The position numbers and the translations under genes were made by a program. The notes under the pieces are model-generated. The model worked only from the letters and a program-made list of their open reading frames with translations. It was not told where the DNA came from and did no database searches. Positions 35,429-47,429 of a stretch of 64,000 nt of DNA are shown here, piece after piece. The stretch comes from Sarocladium kiliense (taxonomy: Eukaryota; Ascomycota; Sordariomycetes; Hypocreales; Sarocladiaceae): contig JAUZTG010000029.1 in NCBI GenBank assembly GCA_030734395.1, positions 1,798,001-1,862,000 on the forward strand, read 5' to 3'. Positions within the stretch are counted from its first letter, which is position 1. Each line of letters opens with the position of its first letter.

Positions 35429-37440
35429 TTAAGCAGACTCAACCATGACAGCAGAGTTCCTCTTCCCTTCCTCGACCGAAAACTCAACCTGGTTCTCGGC
35501 AAGGAATCTCTGCTTCACCTCCTCCTTGGCAAAGAGCAGGTCGATCTCCTCAAGAGACTTCCCACTCGTCTGACAAGCAACATTAGCCAAATTGAACCTC
35601 CGCTTCTGATGGAGGGAAATATGCGTACCTCAGGACACATGAAGTAGACGAAGAAGATGGCTGCGAAGCAGGAGAGGGTCATCCAGATCCAAATCTTCCA
35701 GCCGACATTGGCGAGGGCGATGCCGCCTGCGAAGACGGTGATGAAGGAGAATAGCCATTCGCCGAAGGCACCCGCTGCACCACCTGCGTGACGAAGTTTG
35801 AGAGGGGCGATCTACAAGCACGTGTAAGTCGAAGCCTGAGAACGAGGATCCCTGGGTACATTCTTACCTCGGGTCCGTAAAGCCACGGAACACCAATCCA
35901 TCCAAACCCAAAGACGGAGTTGTACACGAGGATCGCCCCGACAGCAACCCACTGAGTCGCATTTGTAGGGTTAGGCAGGCCGATCATGGCAACGAAGATG
36001 GTCAGGCAGACAGTCAGGACCACGGCGGAATAGAGAAGGATGTTGCGACGGCCCCATCTCTCGATGAAGAAGACGGTGCCGACGGTGCCTGCTGCGAACA
36101 AAGTGTTCATGAGTGCGGCGAGGAGTTGAGAGAGGAAAGGGGAAAGGCCGACTTGGGAGAAGATGACGGTGCTATAGTAGACGGAAAGATTGATACCTGT
36201 GGACCGTTAGAGAAGATTATCAAGATGGGGGACGCGGCGTTCTGAACATACCCATCATCTGTTGAATTGACAAGATCATGAAGGAGATGCGAAGGCGTCT
36301 GCCAGCACGAAGATCGCTCCTATCCCATAGAAGATCTAGAATTCTGAAGCCGCGATCTTTCTCACTCTCTTCGAGGGCGATGGTTGCGAGGATAGTCTCC
36401 CTCATTGCAATGACACGAGAATCATCTAGGGGTGCGTCGAGAAGCTGGCTGACGGTCTCGTCACCCTCTTGGATACGACCACGCGCGTAGTACCAACGAG
36501 GAGTGTCAGGTAGTAAGAGGGTGATGCTACCAGCGACGAGAGCGAACGCACTTTGGAGGCCAATCGGCATGCGCTAAAGACTTGTAAGTACGGTGCCTTG
36601 TCTCTAAGGAGCTGCGAGGGAGGACAGGAGTTGCGTACCCAGGAGATTTGGTTGTCCATGCGAGTAAACCCGAGATCAACCCAATAGGCCAAGGCCACAC
36701 CAGAGATGAGGAAGACGCAAGTTCTAGCGACGTCAGGACCGCGAGCGGTGCTCTCGGTGCCCATCTCGGCTTGATATGTCGGAATGGCACAGGAGATGAA
36801 CTACAGAAAAGATTAGGTACTTCTTTGGAAACAATTCATGCTGGTATAGTATTCCCCAAGGATGGACTCACGCCAATTCCGAAGCCCTGTAGTTTTCTGG
36901 TCAGCTTTTACATACACTGATAGAGGCCAAGACTGATCAAACTTACGCAGAGGATACGGCCTGCGATCATATGTGCCACGGAGAAAGCGGAAGCCTGGAG
37001 TGCACCGCCAATGACGACGAGGAGATTACCGAGCAAGATACAGCCTCGACGGCCGAGCGGCATACCGATGAACATGACAGCAAGGGAGCAGACGGTAGCA
37101 GCCAAAGTGTAGGACGAGGCTATCATGGGAATGACATAGGTTCCTGTTGGGTTCTGTATTTGGTCAGTTAGCTATTAGCCACTTGCTACCTTTGACTTTG
37201 TTTCAGGGAGGCTGAGGTTGGACTTACACCCATAGCATCACGGAAGGGCTTGGTCTCTTGGACACCGCCGAGGACTCCCGCATCATATCCATAGAGAAGG
37301 AAGGACTAAGGCATGGCAGTTGTTGTCAGCTTCTGAACTCTACCGGGATATTTCTTGAATTGACTTACAATGGCGCAACTCGCCGACAACAACCGCCTAA
37401 CAGTGGCCCCTCGAATCTTCTTCTTGAATACCCTGAGCAT
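35429..37440 (-). CDS. MFS sugar-porter family transporter
   Basis: Nine minus-strand exons: 37440-37369, 37305-37228, 37153-36947, 36886-36872, 36800-36639, 36573-36252, 36196-35868, 35811-35629 and 35569-35429; 502 aa, the usual length. Sugar-porter hallmarks appear in order: LYGYDAGVLGG (TM1), PLGRRG (loop 2-3), GRILCGFGIG|FISCAIPTY (TM4), LLPDTPRWYYARG (after TM6), QQMMGINLSVYYS (TM7), FIERWGRRNI (loop 8-9), WLYGPEIAPLKLR (TM10) and PETSGKSLEEID (after TM12). Exon 4 is a 15-nt microexon encoding only GFGIG. Members carry sugars, polyols, quinate or other small carbon sources across the plasma membrane; the substrate here cannot be read from sequence. It heads the proposed ketone-catabolism cluster and may import its substrate. 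A TCCGGGGC site lies 307 bases upstream of the start. Confidence 0.88.
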
Positions 37441-38330
37441 GTTTGTAATGTGGTATTGCTGGAGCAAGTACTGTGTATATATGGTCGTATTCGATGGGTT
37501 CTAAATGGGATGATAGAGAACACGAAGTATAATCGGAGAACCTTGCCGATCAGAAGCCTTGTAATGGTCTGGGATGGTGTATCACTTTATGTCCCAAAGC
37601 AGGTCGACACCACAACAGATGAGCTGGAGAGCCAAGCGCTAAGGCGAACGTGTACCGAGGACTTGGTAGCGGCACTGACAGCTATGAAAGTATTACGAGA
37701 AAGGAAATAAGGCCATGTTTTGAAAGAAAGCCCGAACGGTGCTGATTCCGGGGCGGGATCGTGGTTCCCCGCGTTACCCCATGGGACGTCTTGTTATCGA
37801 AGGTCGGCATGGTGTGGGAAATGCGACCTGCCAGGCGGAAGACGGGACAAGACAGGGATGGTCTAGACCCGAGGAGCTGGAGAAGGTTGGATTGGCGGTG
37901 GCTTGCTGGTTGAGGATGGAGGTGCGAGTCATCGTCGTGGGGCGGGATTAGTTTCCGGCGGGAGAGGGCGTGGTGATAGCGCGGCGGTGTTGGAGAGACC
38001 CCAGCAAGCGAGTGAGGATTTGTCGCTTGGTCTCATCTGAAGCTGTTGGTACTGCTTTTGCACAGCAGAACAGCTGGCTCGGGGATGGGCACGTGTCAAG
38101 ATGGCTTGGGCTGTCGGTACACGATGTTCATGATGAGCATGCTTATGCATGATACCCTTGTAAGGACCGGGCGAAATATGGATGGTCTATGGGGGGATAG
38201 TTACAGAATCGTGTTCCATATTTAGGCTGCAGAAGAGCTAGTTCATCTATCGCAAGGAGGAAACAGGAGATGATTCCCTGCAGTGAAGTCATAGTTGAAT
38301 GCCTACGCGACTGTACCATCCTCGTAGTCA
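37441..38330. other. Intergenic: transporter promoter and SDR 3' flank
   Basis: No gene supported; a 150-codon plus-strand frame (37258-37710) overlaps the transporter exons and has no domain. Contains TCCGGGGC at 37747. Confidence 0.5.
37747..37754 (+). promoter_or_regulatory. Candidate cluster motif TCCGGGGC, copy 1
   Basis: Exact 8-mer 307 bases upstream of the transporter start, within GATTCCGGGGCGGG. Shares a 10-mer (TTCCGGGGCG) with copy 2. Confidence 0.3.
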
Positions 38331-39272
38331 CTAAGAGGACAGGTTCTTCTTCTGGTTGCTCAACCGCGCACCCTCGCAGACCTGTCTTATCCCATCATTG
38401 GTGTACGGCTGTTGATCCTGAATAAATATTTCCTTGCCAAATAATTCGACAGCAAGACCAAAGTTGTCCTCCTTGGAGACCTTGCGGCCCTTTGCGTCGA
38501 CTAGCTCCCCGCCTCTGATCAACTGGCGGACTGTGGAAGTAATCGTCTCCATCGGCGTCAGAAACTCGGAGGGATAAGCATCGAGAGTAGCTTTTGAGAG
38601 GAGGTTGGTTTTGACCGTGCCGGGACATATCGCGTATGTTCGGATGTTGTGCATATGGTAAGGACCGGAGACGGAGCGGATGAAGCCGAGGACGCCAAAC
38701 TTGCTTGCCGTGTAAAGAGGAATATATTCCTGGGCATACTGAACGCGATTGAAGCTGGATTAGCGCTCGTCCCAGGGTGAAGAGAGATCTTGGATCTTCT
38801 AGGTTTGGTATCCTTGACTTACGAAGCTGCCAATACTAGCTGTGGCAATGAGAACAAAGTCTGTGTCAGGGAGCTTTTCGCTTGCCTGGAAGTAATGACG
38901 AGCAAGATGGCACGTATTGATGACGGCTTTCAAGTTGATATCGATGCTATGCTGTGGAGGTTCTACCGGCGGCAGTGTCTCCTCACGAGCGAAGAAATCG
39001 TCCATCTGTGCAATTCCAGCATTCGCAAAGACGAAGTCCAGGCGACCCTGAGCTTTGTATGCCTCGTCAAATGCTGCAGAGAGCTCGGACCATGATGTAA
39101 CATTGACCTGAATGAAGTTCAGACCAGGGTGCTTCTCGACAACGGAGGCACCAGCCGCCGCGTTGAGATCGACGATGTAGACGAGCCAGCCCTCTGATAG
39201 AAGGCAGAGGGCGACCTCAAGGCCCATTCCAGAAGCCCCGCCTGTGATGAGTGCTGTCCTTCGTGGTGACAT
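38331..39272 (-). CDS. Classical short-chain dehydrogenase/reductase
   Basis: Minus-strand exons 39272-38823 and 38738-38331, 84-nt intron, 285 aa. Rossmann start TALITGGASGMGLEVA (TGxxxGxG at residues 10-17), an Asp at the end of beta-2 (IVDLN) suggesting NAD rather than NADP, the NAG motif (FANAGIA), and the triad Ser146, Tyr159, Lys163 (YTASK). The active site spans the intron (IGSF|YAQEYIPLY), confirming the join. It looks like fungal relatives of 15-hydroxyprostaglandin dehydrogenase, which oxidise secondary alcohols to ketones. Start ATG 39272 places the Rossmann strand at the N-terminus; the frame is open further upstream but that extension is unlike the family. In the proposed cluster it would oxidise a cyclic secondary alcohol to the ketone used by the neighbouring Baeyer-Villiger enzyme. 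That role is inference. Confidence 0.88.
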
Positions 39273-40289
39273 GTCGATTGCTCTCACAAAGAATTGGGAT
39301 GAAACAAGGACGGAGTCAGTGAGAAGTACAGAGGTTGCTTTCGATCTCCTGGGCGGACACTCAGAGTAACGATGCAGCTTGGAGTCACCGACCCCCGATC
39401 TGTGAGCGTCACTCAAGCCGAGTATCAACCCAAAGGAAGAGCATCTTCACAAATTGACCACTAGCGTTTTAACCAGACTTCAGCACGAACACTTGGGATG
39501 GCCGAGGAGAGACGAAGCATCATCCAGCACTAACACCCCGCACTCCGCACCTCTCAGCGGGCCATCTCCGTCGAGCTGCTAGTTGCAATAGCCAGGGAAC
39601 TAATTCCGTTGAATGAAGCCGGGCGGACCTGCGCTAGACGAACGTGGCGTTGACCGCTGCAGGTGTTGACGCTGATCCGAAACACCCTTCACGTGGCCGA
39701 GGATAGATTCGCATCGGTTCGCCCGTCTGGCGGGAAAGCTTTGGGAGTTCTCCATTCCTGGCTTCTCCAGCGGCGCATAGTGCGGTGCAGCTTGGAGGCT
39801 GACAGTGGAACGTGCCTCTGTCATTTACGTCAGATAAGTCACCGTGGTAAACGTTCACCGTCCTTAATCCAACTGAAGGTCCAGTCATCTAGCGATGAGG
39901 AAGTCTGGTGTTATAGTGACAATAGCGGCGACCTCTTGATCGAGAATGAACGATCTCGCGCTTCATAGGGCTAGACAGAATTCGGCATTCCTCATGCAAG
40001 ATACTTTAGATCCTACCACAACGTGGGCTGTTCCAAAACTTATCAGCCCCTAGAGGTGCCAGTTTGGTCCATGTGTCAGCCTCAGCTTAAGCGAATGTAG
40101 CAAGCTACGTGGCTTCGGGGCTGTTTAACGATCTGGGTATTACGAGGCGCAACTATACTGTATACACAGTCTCACAAAGAAAATTTCTCAGCTGAGGAGG
40201 TCACAGCGAGACAATGTAAAATGAAATCCTAGAGAGACCTTGAGCTGCCGACTAATGTATTCTCTACTCTCCTTCTTCAGCCCTTCACA
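39273..40289. other. Intergenic: SDR promoter and BVMO 3' flank
   Basis: No gene seen; short frames only. Confidence 0.5.
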
Positions 40290-42213
40290 TCAGATCTTCA
40301 ATAAGCTTCTGAACTTTGTCAACTCGTGCATCACCGCTGGGTGAGACCATGAACCACCCGCAGCAACCGCCAAGATTGCTACAAGCAGAAGAGACTTTGC
40401 TCCCTGGATCTGTCTAACAACCTTATGGAACGGCCACCACACTGAACCGCCATCCATGATAAAGTCGTTCCATCGAGGGAAGAATGTCGCCTTCCAGAAC
40501 GTCACAGCCAGCCCAGGCCAGGCGGCCGAGTTGCGTCCAGCTTTGTTAATGTACCAGTTGCTGCAACCCGCAGAGAAGACTGTGTCAGCCAGGACTTTGT
40601 CGAGATCTTGCACGAAGTTCTCTTCAGCATCGGCGCCGACCTCGATAACGGAGGCGTAGCCATCCATGATGGGGCGGACGAGGGTTTTGGCGATGTAGGC
40701 AACTTGGACCTCGATTGAGTAGATGACCGAATTGAAGGCAGGGAAGGTATTAGGGCCAAAGCTAAACTAGCTGTCAGCACGAACCAGTCGTTTTATGGCG
40801 GATAGGTAAGTAACCGGCCGGAGGTTCGAGCACTTACATGATGCCAAAGTTAGGGAAATTGTGAACAAAGGTGCCCATATAAGCCTGCGCTCCGCGATGT
40901 TCTTCCCACTGCTCGTCGAGCGTCCTGCCATCTTTGCCGACAATCTGCATCGGTGCCAGGAATCTCGTGACAGAGAAGCCAGTTGCGAGAATGATAGCGT
41001 CGAAGTCTTCTTCTTTGCCTTTCTCGCTAATGATGCCCGTCTCCGTTACTCGCTTGATGCCCTCAGGTAATAACTCAACATTGTCTCGGTGAAGGGAGGC
41101 AAGGTACCCAGGGTCGTAGATCCGTCGCTTGCACCCTAACGGAAAAGTCGGTATAATGAAACTGTGGTACTTCTTGGGGGCCTCCTTGTAGATGTACCGT
41201 CTCGCCTCCTCCTCTGTCGCCAAGCGCTGGGCCACCTGCTTCTCATTGGGACCATATACCGCCGCAAGCTGATCCGTCTTGAGGAACAAATCAAGGCGAT
41301 GCCACCGCTGCCAAAGCGGTAAATAGCGAAACCGAAACTTATCCCAGGCTGAGAAAATGTTGTTCGGGCGAGGATGGTACCACTGCGGGCTGCGGGCGTA
41401 CTGCGTGATCTTCTTAGCCTTTGGTGCAATGCTTGGGACGACTTGCGCAGCGCTACAACCGTTGCCGATGACTGCAATGCGCTTGTCCGTTATGTCGAAG
41501 CTATGGTCCCACTCAGCAGTATGGAAGACCTTCCCCTTGTATGTGTCGATGCCGGTGAAGTTTGCCTCGCGTGGTATAGCGAAGCCGCCGACCGCGGAAA
41601 GGAGGATATCGCAGCGCTCGGTAGTCTCGCGTCCATCGGCGACGTCGCGGAAGTAGACGTACCAATGGCCGTCCTTCCACCGGGCACCGGTACATTCTTT
41701 GCCGAAATGGAAATGTTTGCGCAATTGGAATTTGTCAACAGTCGATTCGATATCTAGTAGGGGAGGAACTTGTTAGCCAGCTTCCATCTTTGAAGGAAAG
41801 TTAATGTTTTGGGATGAAATCGTTTCGGGAGTCTCACAGTCAAGAATTTCTTGTTGATCGGCAAGCGCTTGTGTCCAGTCGGGGTTGAGGTTGAAGCTGA
41901 AGGAATAAAGGTGAATAGGAACGTCTGAACCACTGTTCTCCCATGTCAGACACAATGCAAACCCTTTCCATGTCTGGCTTCGGCTCACTCACCAGCCGGG
42001 ATATGTGTTTGCGACCCAGGTCCCACCAGGTCTTTCTCGCTTCTCAAAGATCTACCAACGCGAGAAAGGTCAGATATCAGATACCCAGAGCAGGGTCAGA
42101 AGTCAAGCGGCTCATACCTCAAAATTAGTGACCCCGAGCTTCCACTTCAATGTGTGCGCCATGGCGATGGCGCCAACGCCGCCGCCAATGATGATGACTT
42201 TTGGCTGAGGCAT
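40290..42213 (-). CDS. Baeyer-Villiger-type flavin monooxygenase
   Basis: Minus-strand exons 42213-42118, 42051-41993, 41932-41838, 41753-40838 and 40761-40290; 545 aa. FAD-binding start KVIIIGGGVGAIA; then ERPGGTW and YPGCGSDVPIHLYSFSF (the latter rebuilt across an intron). The Baeyer-Villiger fingerprint F-x-G-x-x-x-H-T-x-x-W is present as YKGKVFHTAEWDHS with Tyr for the first Phe. It is followed by the NADPH Rossmann motif VIGNGCSAAQ and by ILATGFSV and FGIIFGPNTFPAF. The family inserts one oxygen next to a ketone, giving an ester or lactone, using NADPH and O2. Near the C-terminus (about 509-527) a hydrophobic stretch, AKSLLLVAILAVAAGG, could be a membrane anchor. It starts divergently from the first Zn2Cys6 regulator. 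Substrate unknown; ketone oxidation is inferred from the fingerprint. Confidence 0.9.
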
Positions 42214-42844
42214 CGTGCTCAGAACCAGAGGTATGCTGGAAACTATGACTTGGGCAGGATCAAAGTCGACAAGGAAGGCGCTGACCCGTTGGTTATTGTG
42301 GTTATAAAGTGAAGTAGTTTTGATCAAGAAGCCATAGGCTTTATGAATTGAAAATACCAGAAGAAGGGTACAAGGTCCAGAAGCTCCTCGATACCTTCAG
42401 TCGAAGGGGAAGAAGGTGTCGAGATGGGTATCGATAGGTAAAGACGAATTCAGTATGGGGGCCAATGCGTGAAAGGCCAACCGTCTTCTTGCCCCTCGCG
42501 ATATTGACCCAGTTGAAGTAACAACACCTAGTCATGGCATCAAATCATCTATATCTCCACTCTTGCCGTCGTCCCCGAGTTCGAGAACGGAAAAGACTGT
42601 TGGAGAAGAAGACCCCAACCCAACCGGAAACCCCCCCCATGTCCAAACAAGACAAGGCTTTGGCGTAATTCCTGGCTGGGGACCAGCGCCAGGTCCATCC
42701 CGGGAAACACAGTAGTCAGTTCGCATGCACCCTCCCGGAGCATCTGGTTGTCTACTCGTACACTGCCTTCGGAAATCTGAGGCAAGGAAGTATACGGAAC
42801 ACTTGGGCGTGTACCTACGCCCCGGGAAACCAATCCCGCGGGGT

Positions 42845-42853
42845 GGAATCCCG
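42845..42853 (+). promoter_or_regulatory. GGAATCCCG site, also found twice upstream of the SSADH-like gene
   Basis: Exact 9-mer; the same sequence occurs in both orientations at 57258-57266 and 57321-57329. Function unproven. Confidence 0.25.
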
Positions 42854-42906
42854 GCCCCACTATCGGAAGCGTGTGTTCCCTGTCGGCCGCCTGAACGGGG
42901 ATCGGC

Positions 42907-42914
42907 GCCCCGGA
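42907..42914 (-). promoter_or_regulatory. Candidate cluster motif TCCGGGGC, copy 2
   Basis: Exact match on the minus strand, 694 bases upstream of the BVMO start, within GTTCCGGGGCGC. Confidence 0.3.
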
Positions 42915-43910
42915 ACGCCCCACGTGTTCCTCAGCTGTGTGTCCTTGTGACCCTACAACAGTCTCAGCGGGAGTTCTGCAATGTCTTTGGATGGACAAAT
43001 CTGAGTGAAGGCATTTCATCTGGGATTCCTCGAAGCTGTGGGAATATTGAGAAGCCGCAAGTCGAGTCATTTAGGTCAGACTTGGCCTGCCACTTCTGAA
43101 TCTCTCAGGTTTCTCCAGAGATGCCGTCTTTTCTATCTTGGCTACGCACTCTGCATCGGCGAGACGACTCTTAAGAGGAAGATGTCAGTTCTTTTTCGAG
43201 ATGCTGAGTCTGTCAATGTGTTTCGATTGCAACTGATACTCCCTCGTCCATCATAACAGTCTGCCTCTTCTCCCCTAGGCGCTCATCCCACGTAAAGCAA
43301 GGACTGTGCCAGGGTGAAGCTGTTCAACTTCGCCGAGAAAGGGCCCAGATTCTCCGTCATACAGTATTCTGTCAAACAGCTTAGTGTCTTCATAGCTATC
43401 TCAAGTCTTGAGGCAGCTCTGTTCGACTTCAATAGTAGCACGTAGGTGGGAAGCTTGTAGGGAGAGCCCAAAAGCGAAAGCCACATGACCCGTAGGCTCT
43501 GACCATGCCCAAATAACCGAACAAAGGTAAGACAGGGATGCGCTGCATCTTTAGAATGATTTGTTTCGCATTTTTCATCTCTTGTCCTTTGAAGTTCGAA
43601 GTCTTCCCCGCACTCCGCATCGCCCGCATGTGCCTCCACACCAGCTGGAGCCTAGAGCCTGGACGAGCTGTCTAACTACCGCCACCGACCACTAGTACTT
43701 AGGATTTGGGCGCTGTGTGCCTCATTTGCATTAGCATGAGGTTGTTCGTCCAGGCCAAGTTCACGCGAACCCTGAACTGACGCCGAAGACCAGGGAAGTG
43801 CTAAAGGGTCTCCTCACCCCACTGCTAGCTACCTGCGAACCCAGCCCTGGCATACCCTCATCCAACGCTCAATTCCCAATGCGAAAGACTAGATAACAAG
43901 CAACGCTACA

Positions 43911-46900
43911 ATGGGGGGTATCAAACATGTCACCTCGGCTTGTCTCAGTTGTAGGCGCCGCAAGATCAAGGTAAGCCCTGTTGCCCGCAGCAGGCGGAGC
44001 AGCCTTCTCATTGTTCTCGCCAAGCGCGCAACCTGACCCAAAGAATAGTGCGATGGGAACGAACCATGTTCCTGCTGCTCGATCTCGAAGCTGGAGTGTG
44101 TCTACAATGCCGAAGCCGACATGAGACGGATCCCAGCTAGAAAGATCATCACCGACCTCCGATCGCGTGTCACCGAGCTCGAGAATGCGCTTAGAGAACA
44201 GCAGATGAAGCAACTCGGATCGAATGCTAGCGCTACGACTTCAGCTGCGCCAGGTGATAGTCCTAGCAATTCATCTTCCGCGACGGGCAATCAGGAAGAC
44301 GGCGGCGTCGCGACTGATGAGACTCGGGAAGACTCACTCATTGGGAGCAGCATCCGATCATCTAGCGGAGTCGACGATCGTGTTCATGATTCGGAAGATG
44401 AGACAAGCAACTCGCCTGCTACAGGCTCGTTCAGACAGAACGATGATGATGAGCGCCAGGTAAATCCAGATTTATCAACGGGGACCGACGACGATGTACA
44501 TCTTGCAACTATGGGCTTGGTAAATCCTCGTGGCGAACACCATGGCGATAGCACAAACTTCATGTTCTTCGATCAAGAAAACGACTTTCGAGACGGACAG
44601 ATGCAGAGTAACAACTTGGGGGATGACCGGAGAAACATGTTCACGCATGTACGCTCACCAATACGGCACGCCGCTCCTCCACATCCCGCCCATCCGCCTC
44701 CAGCTTACGACGACCTACCAAATCAGAACTCTTCCGGTAGCGAAGACGAGATCACTGACATTCTCGCTGCACGCATGGGCGGCCTCAGGATTGCCGAGGA
44801 TGGCGAGCTGCGCTACTATGGTCCAACCTCAAACCTTCATGTCCATCCAAACGGAAGCCATTCTTTGTCGTGCCTGAACATTCGGCATGTTGAGACTGAA
44901 GGATTGGGTGTTCTGGAGCGACTTGGACTGGCTCAGGAGATATCTTTGGCCACCGAAGCTCATCTGGCGAAACTCTACTTCTGTTGGGAAGACCCTGCGA
45001 TCCACGTGGTGGACGAAGCTACGTTCTTTGCTGAGAAGGAGAACACGGTAGTGCACGGAAAGAAGAGTCCCTACTACTCTGAAACTCTCAATAATGCTAT
45101 GTAAGTGACGACTGGAGCAATAGAGGGGAGCAAGGTATGCATGGGGAACGCAGATACTGATCACGCCGTGCAGCTGTGCCATTGGTGCCAATTTGGCTTG
45201 CGGCGAGTATTTGGGGATTCCGGAGCCTGCTCCAGAGTTCTTTTCGTCAAGAGCAAAGGCTCTATTGGATATCGAGATGGATAGCCCGACAGTGGCAACA
45301 GTCCAGGCGCTTGTTGTAATGAGCGCCTCGGAGGCCGCCTTTACTCGTGATGCGCGTGGATGGCTATACAGTGGTATGTAACAGGATGCCAGACCCAACT
45401 ACATCTTGGCCCAGCGATCCAGATGATGAAGCTGACTTTGAGCTTATAGGAATGGCTGCGAGGCTGAGTGCTGATCTCGGCCTCCATCTGGACGTCACGC
45501 AGCATATGCAGAACGGCATCTTAACGGAGCGAGATCTGGAGATCCGGCGAATTACTTTTTGGGGAGTTTTCATCCATGAACAGTGAGACATGGCCCAACT
45601 GTTTTGCGATTATTGCCTTGTGACTCTTGGACTGACAATCCAACGCAGCATGTGGAGCATGTATGTTGGGAGGCCCTGGAGCATCGGCGTCAACAACATC
45701 ACGGTACCACGTCCGAGAAGCGCCTTCGATAATTCGAGGAGATGGAAACCATATCCTGGGCGAGCGGGTCAGTGGGATATCCCAAGCGAGGGTGTGGCGT
45801 TTCCACTCGAAGCATGCACCGATGCCAACATATCCATTTGCGAGTTCTTTCCTCGCATCAATGCTGCACTGTAAGCACACAAACTGCTTCGTTACCCAAT
45901 GGGAAAGGCAAAGATCTAACGCTGTAACAGGTATTCAGGACCAAGATTGCCAGATATCAAGGAAATGGTCGACTTTCTCGCTCGGACGAGAGCTGAGCTT
46001 TGGGAGCTACTGGATGGTCTACCACCTGCGCTGCGGGTCGATTCATCTTCGCTGAGGACACCATATGTGCCTGCAGTCCTCCAACTCCAGTAAGTGGAAA
46101 CCGAGGAACTCTTAAGACCGACTGAAGGTGAAGGTGAAGATTCTGACCAAGAATGCAGCATGCAATTCCATGCCGCCTTGATTGCGCTATACCGTCCTTA
46201 CCTCTCACGCTCGATCTTGCGCAGCGGCCAGTCTTTGGCCTCGCAACAAGACCGGACGGTTCTTCTCGAGGCTACATCAGGATGTATGGCTGCAGCACAC
46301 GAGATCGCCAAGCTCCTGCGATGCTATCAGCGGCAGCATTCCCTTCCTCGATGTAACATCCAGATCGTCCACATCATACTCACAGCCTGCCTGGTATTCG
46401 TCCACGACGTCTGCACACGGGCCCCAGCCGATGCACGCACGTCCCAAACCGACCTTCAGTTTTGCTGTCACGCACTTGGCGAAATCGGGCATGCGTTCGG
46501 GAATGCCACGCGGGCGCTGGAGGTCATCATCCTTGTCCGGAGTGAGTGGCAGAAGCTCGCGTCAGCTAGGCGAGCACCAACCGCGGGTCTAAAGAGAAGA
46601 AGCACGAGCATGGTTACCCCTGGCCTAGGAGGAACTCCAGGCCAAGAAAGTGACCATCGCGCGAAACGTAGGAGTTTCTGCTCAAATGCTCCAGATGAGC
46701 TGCCTCGACCAGCGGCACCGCCTGCTCCACCGGCGTTCAGTGCATTCCAGATGCTATACAACGACTTTGCTAGCCATTCTGCGGATATGAGTATGCCAGC
46801 CATCGGTGAGGATGTACCAGGGGCGCCTTGGGATATACCCCTTGATGCGACAGCTGGTCTTAATGAGCTTATGATGCCAGTGGGATGGCCGGGTACCCAG

Positions 46901-46999
46901 CTGATGCAGCCGATGCTTGGTCAAGGGACAGCATCCTTTGTTACGGATGGCCAGATGGCGCAGAAGAGTAACAGTGGAAAGTCCAACGGCATTGGCTAG
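43911..46999 (+). CDS. Zn2Cys6 transcription factor with fungal-specific regulatory domain (regulator 1)
   Basis: Seven exons: 43911-43970, 44049-45100, 45174-45373, 45450-45582, 45649-45870, 45931-46089 and 46159-46999; 888 aa. The zinc cluster is at residues 11-37 (C-x2-C-x6-C-x5-C-x2-C-x6-C) and is split by the first intron after RRRKIK, a common site. A short heptad-like linker (LRSRVTELENALREQQ) for dimerisation follows. Then comes a long acidic Ser-rich stretch, and the fungal_trans domain starting at about LYFCWEDPAIHVVDE. Its conserved signatures are rebuilt over introns: LNNA|ICAIGA, GM AARLSADLGLHLD, HE|HMWSMYVGRPWSI and LQL|HMQFHAALIALYRPY. It resembles NirA/pathway-specific activators in layout. 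Divergence from the BVMO makes it a natural candidate for cluster control. DNA target unknown. Confidence 0.88.
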
Positions 47000-47429
47000 G
47001 ATGGACTTCTGTGAGGTAGTTTGGGACAGAGGCGTTCTGGAGTCCATGATCTTCCTGACCTGGAGAACAGTCAAACCCAAAGGCTTTGACGTGAATGTTT
47101 AGATGAAATTATATGTTGTCGATCTAAGAATATTTTCAATGGGTTACGATATGCTATTTACTTCGAAAATTGGGTACATCACCATAGCGTGACGCACAAA
47201 CTGCGACACTTGATCAATTGGTGAATGCAATTCCCGGCGGCCTGTTTGAGGCGGAAGACTTTCCCGACCCCAGCTTCTTTGCGTGGATCATCATGCGCCG
47301 AGGAACGCAGGCCAGATGTATCCAAGCTCACTAGCACAAATATGCACTGGCATCGAGATGCTGACCCCAGCTTTCTTCCCCCTGCTCACAACCCAAGCAT
47401 TCGTTCGGAGCTCGGGGCAAGAGGCGAGA
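47000..47429. other. Short intergenic; possible 5' extension of the thioesterase gene
   Basis: An open frame reaches upstream of 47430 (in-frame ATG at 47316), and another frame from 47225 reads like a mitochondrial presequence (MQFPAACLRRKTFPTPASL), but no splice joins it to the downstream frame that I can defend. Confidence 0.4.

Larger units (their letters stand above)
42214..43910. promoter_or_regulatory. Divergent promoter region between BVMO and Zn2Cys6 regulator 1
   Basis: 1.7 kb without a supported gene. Contains TCCGGGGC on the minus strand at 42907-42914 and GGAATCCCG at 42845-42853, in a GC-rich stretch (42800-42930) that stands out from the AT-richer flanks. Confidence 0.45.

Noticed and set aside
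43283..43641. Minus-strand 118-codon frame between BVMO and regulator 1
   Set aside because: No domain, no splice partners, and it lies within a divergent promoter.
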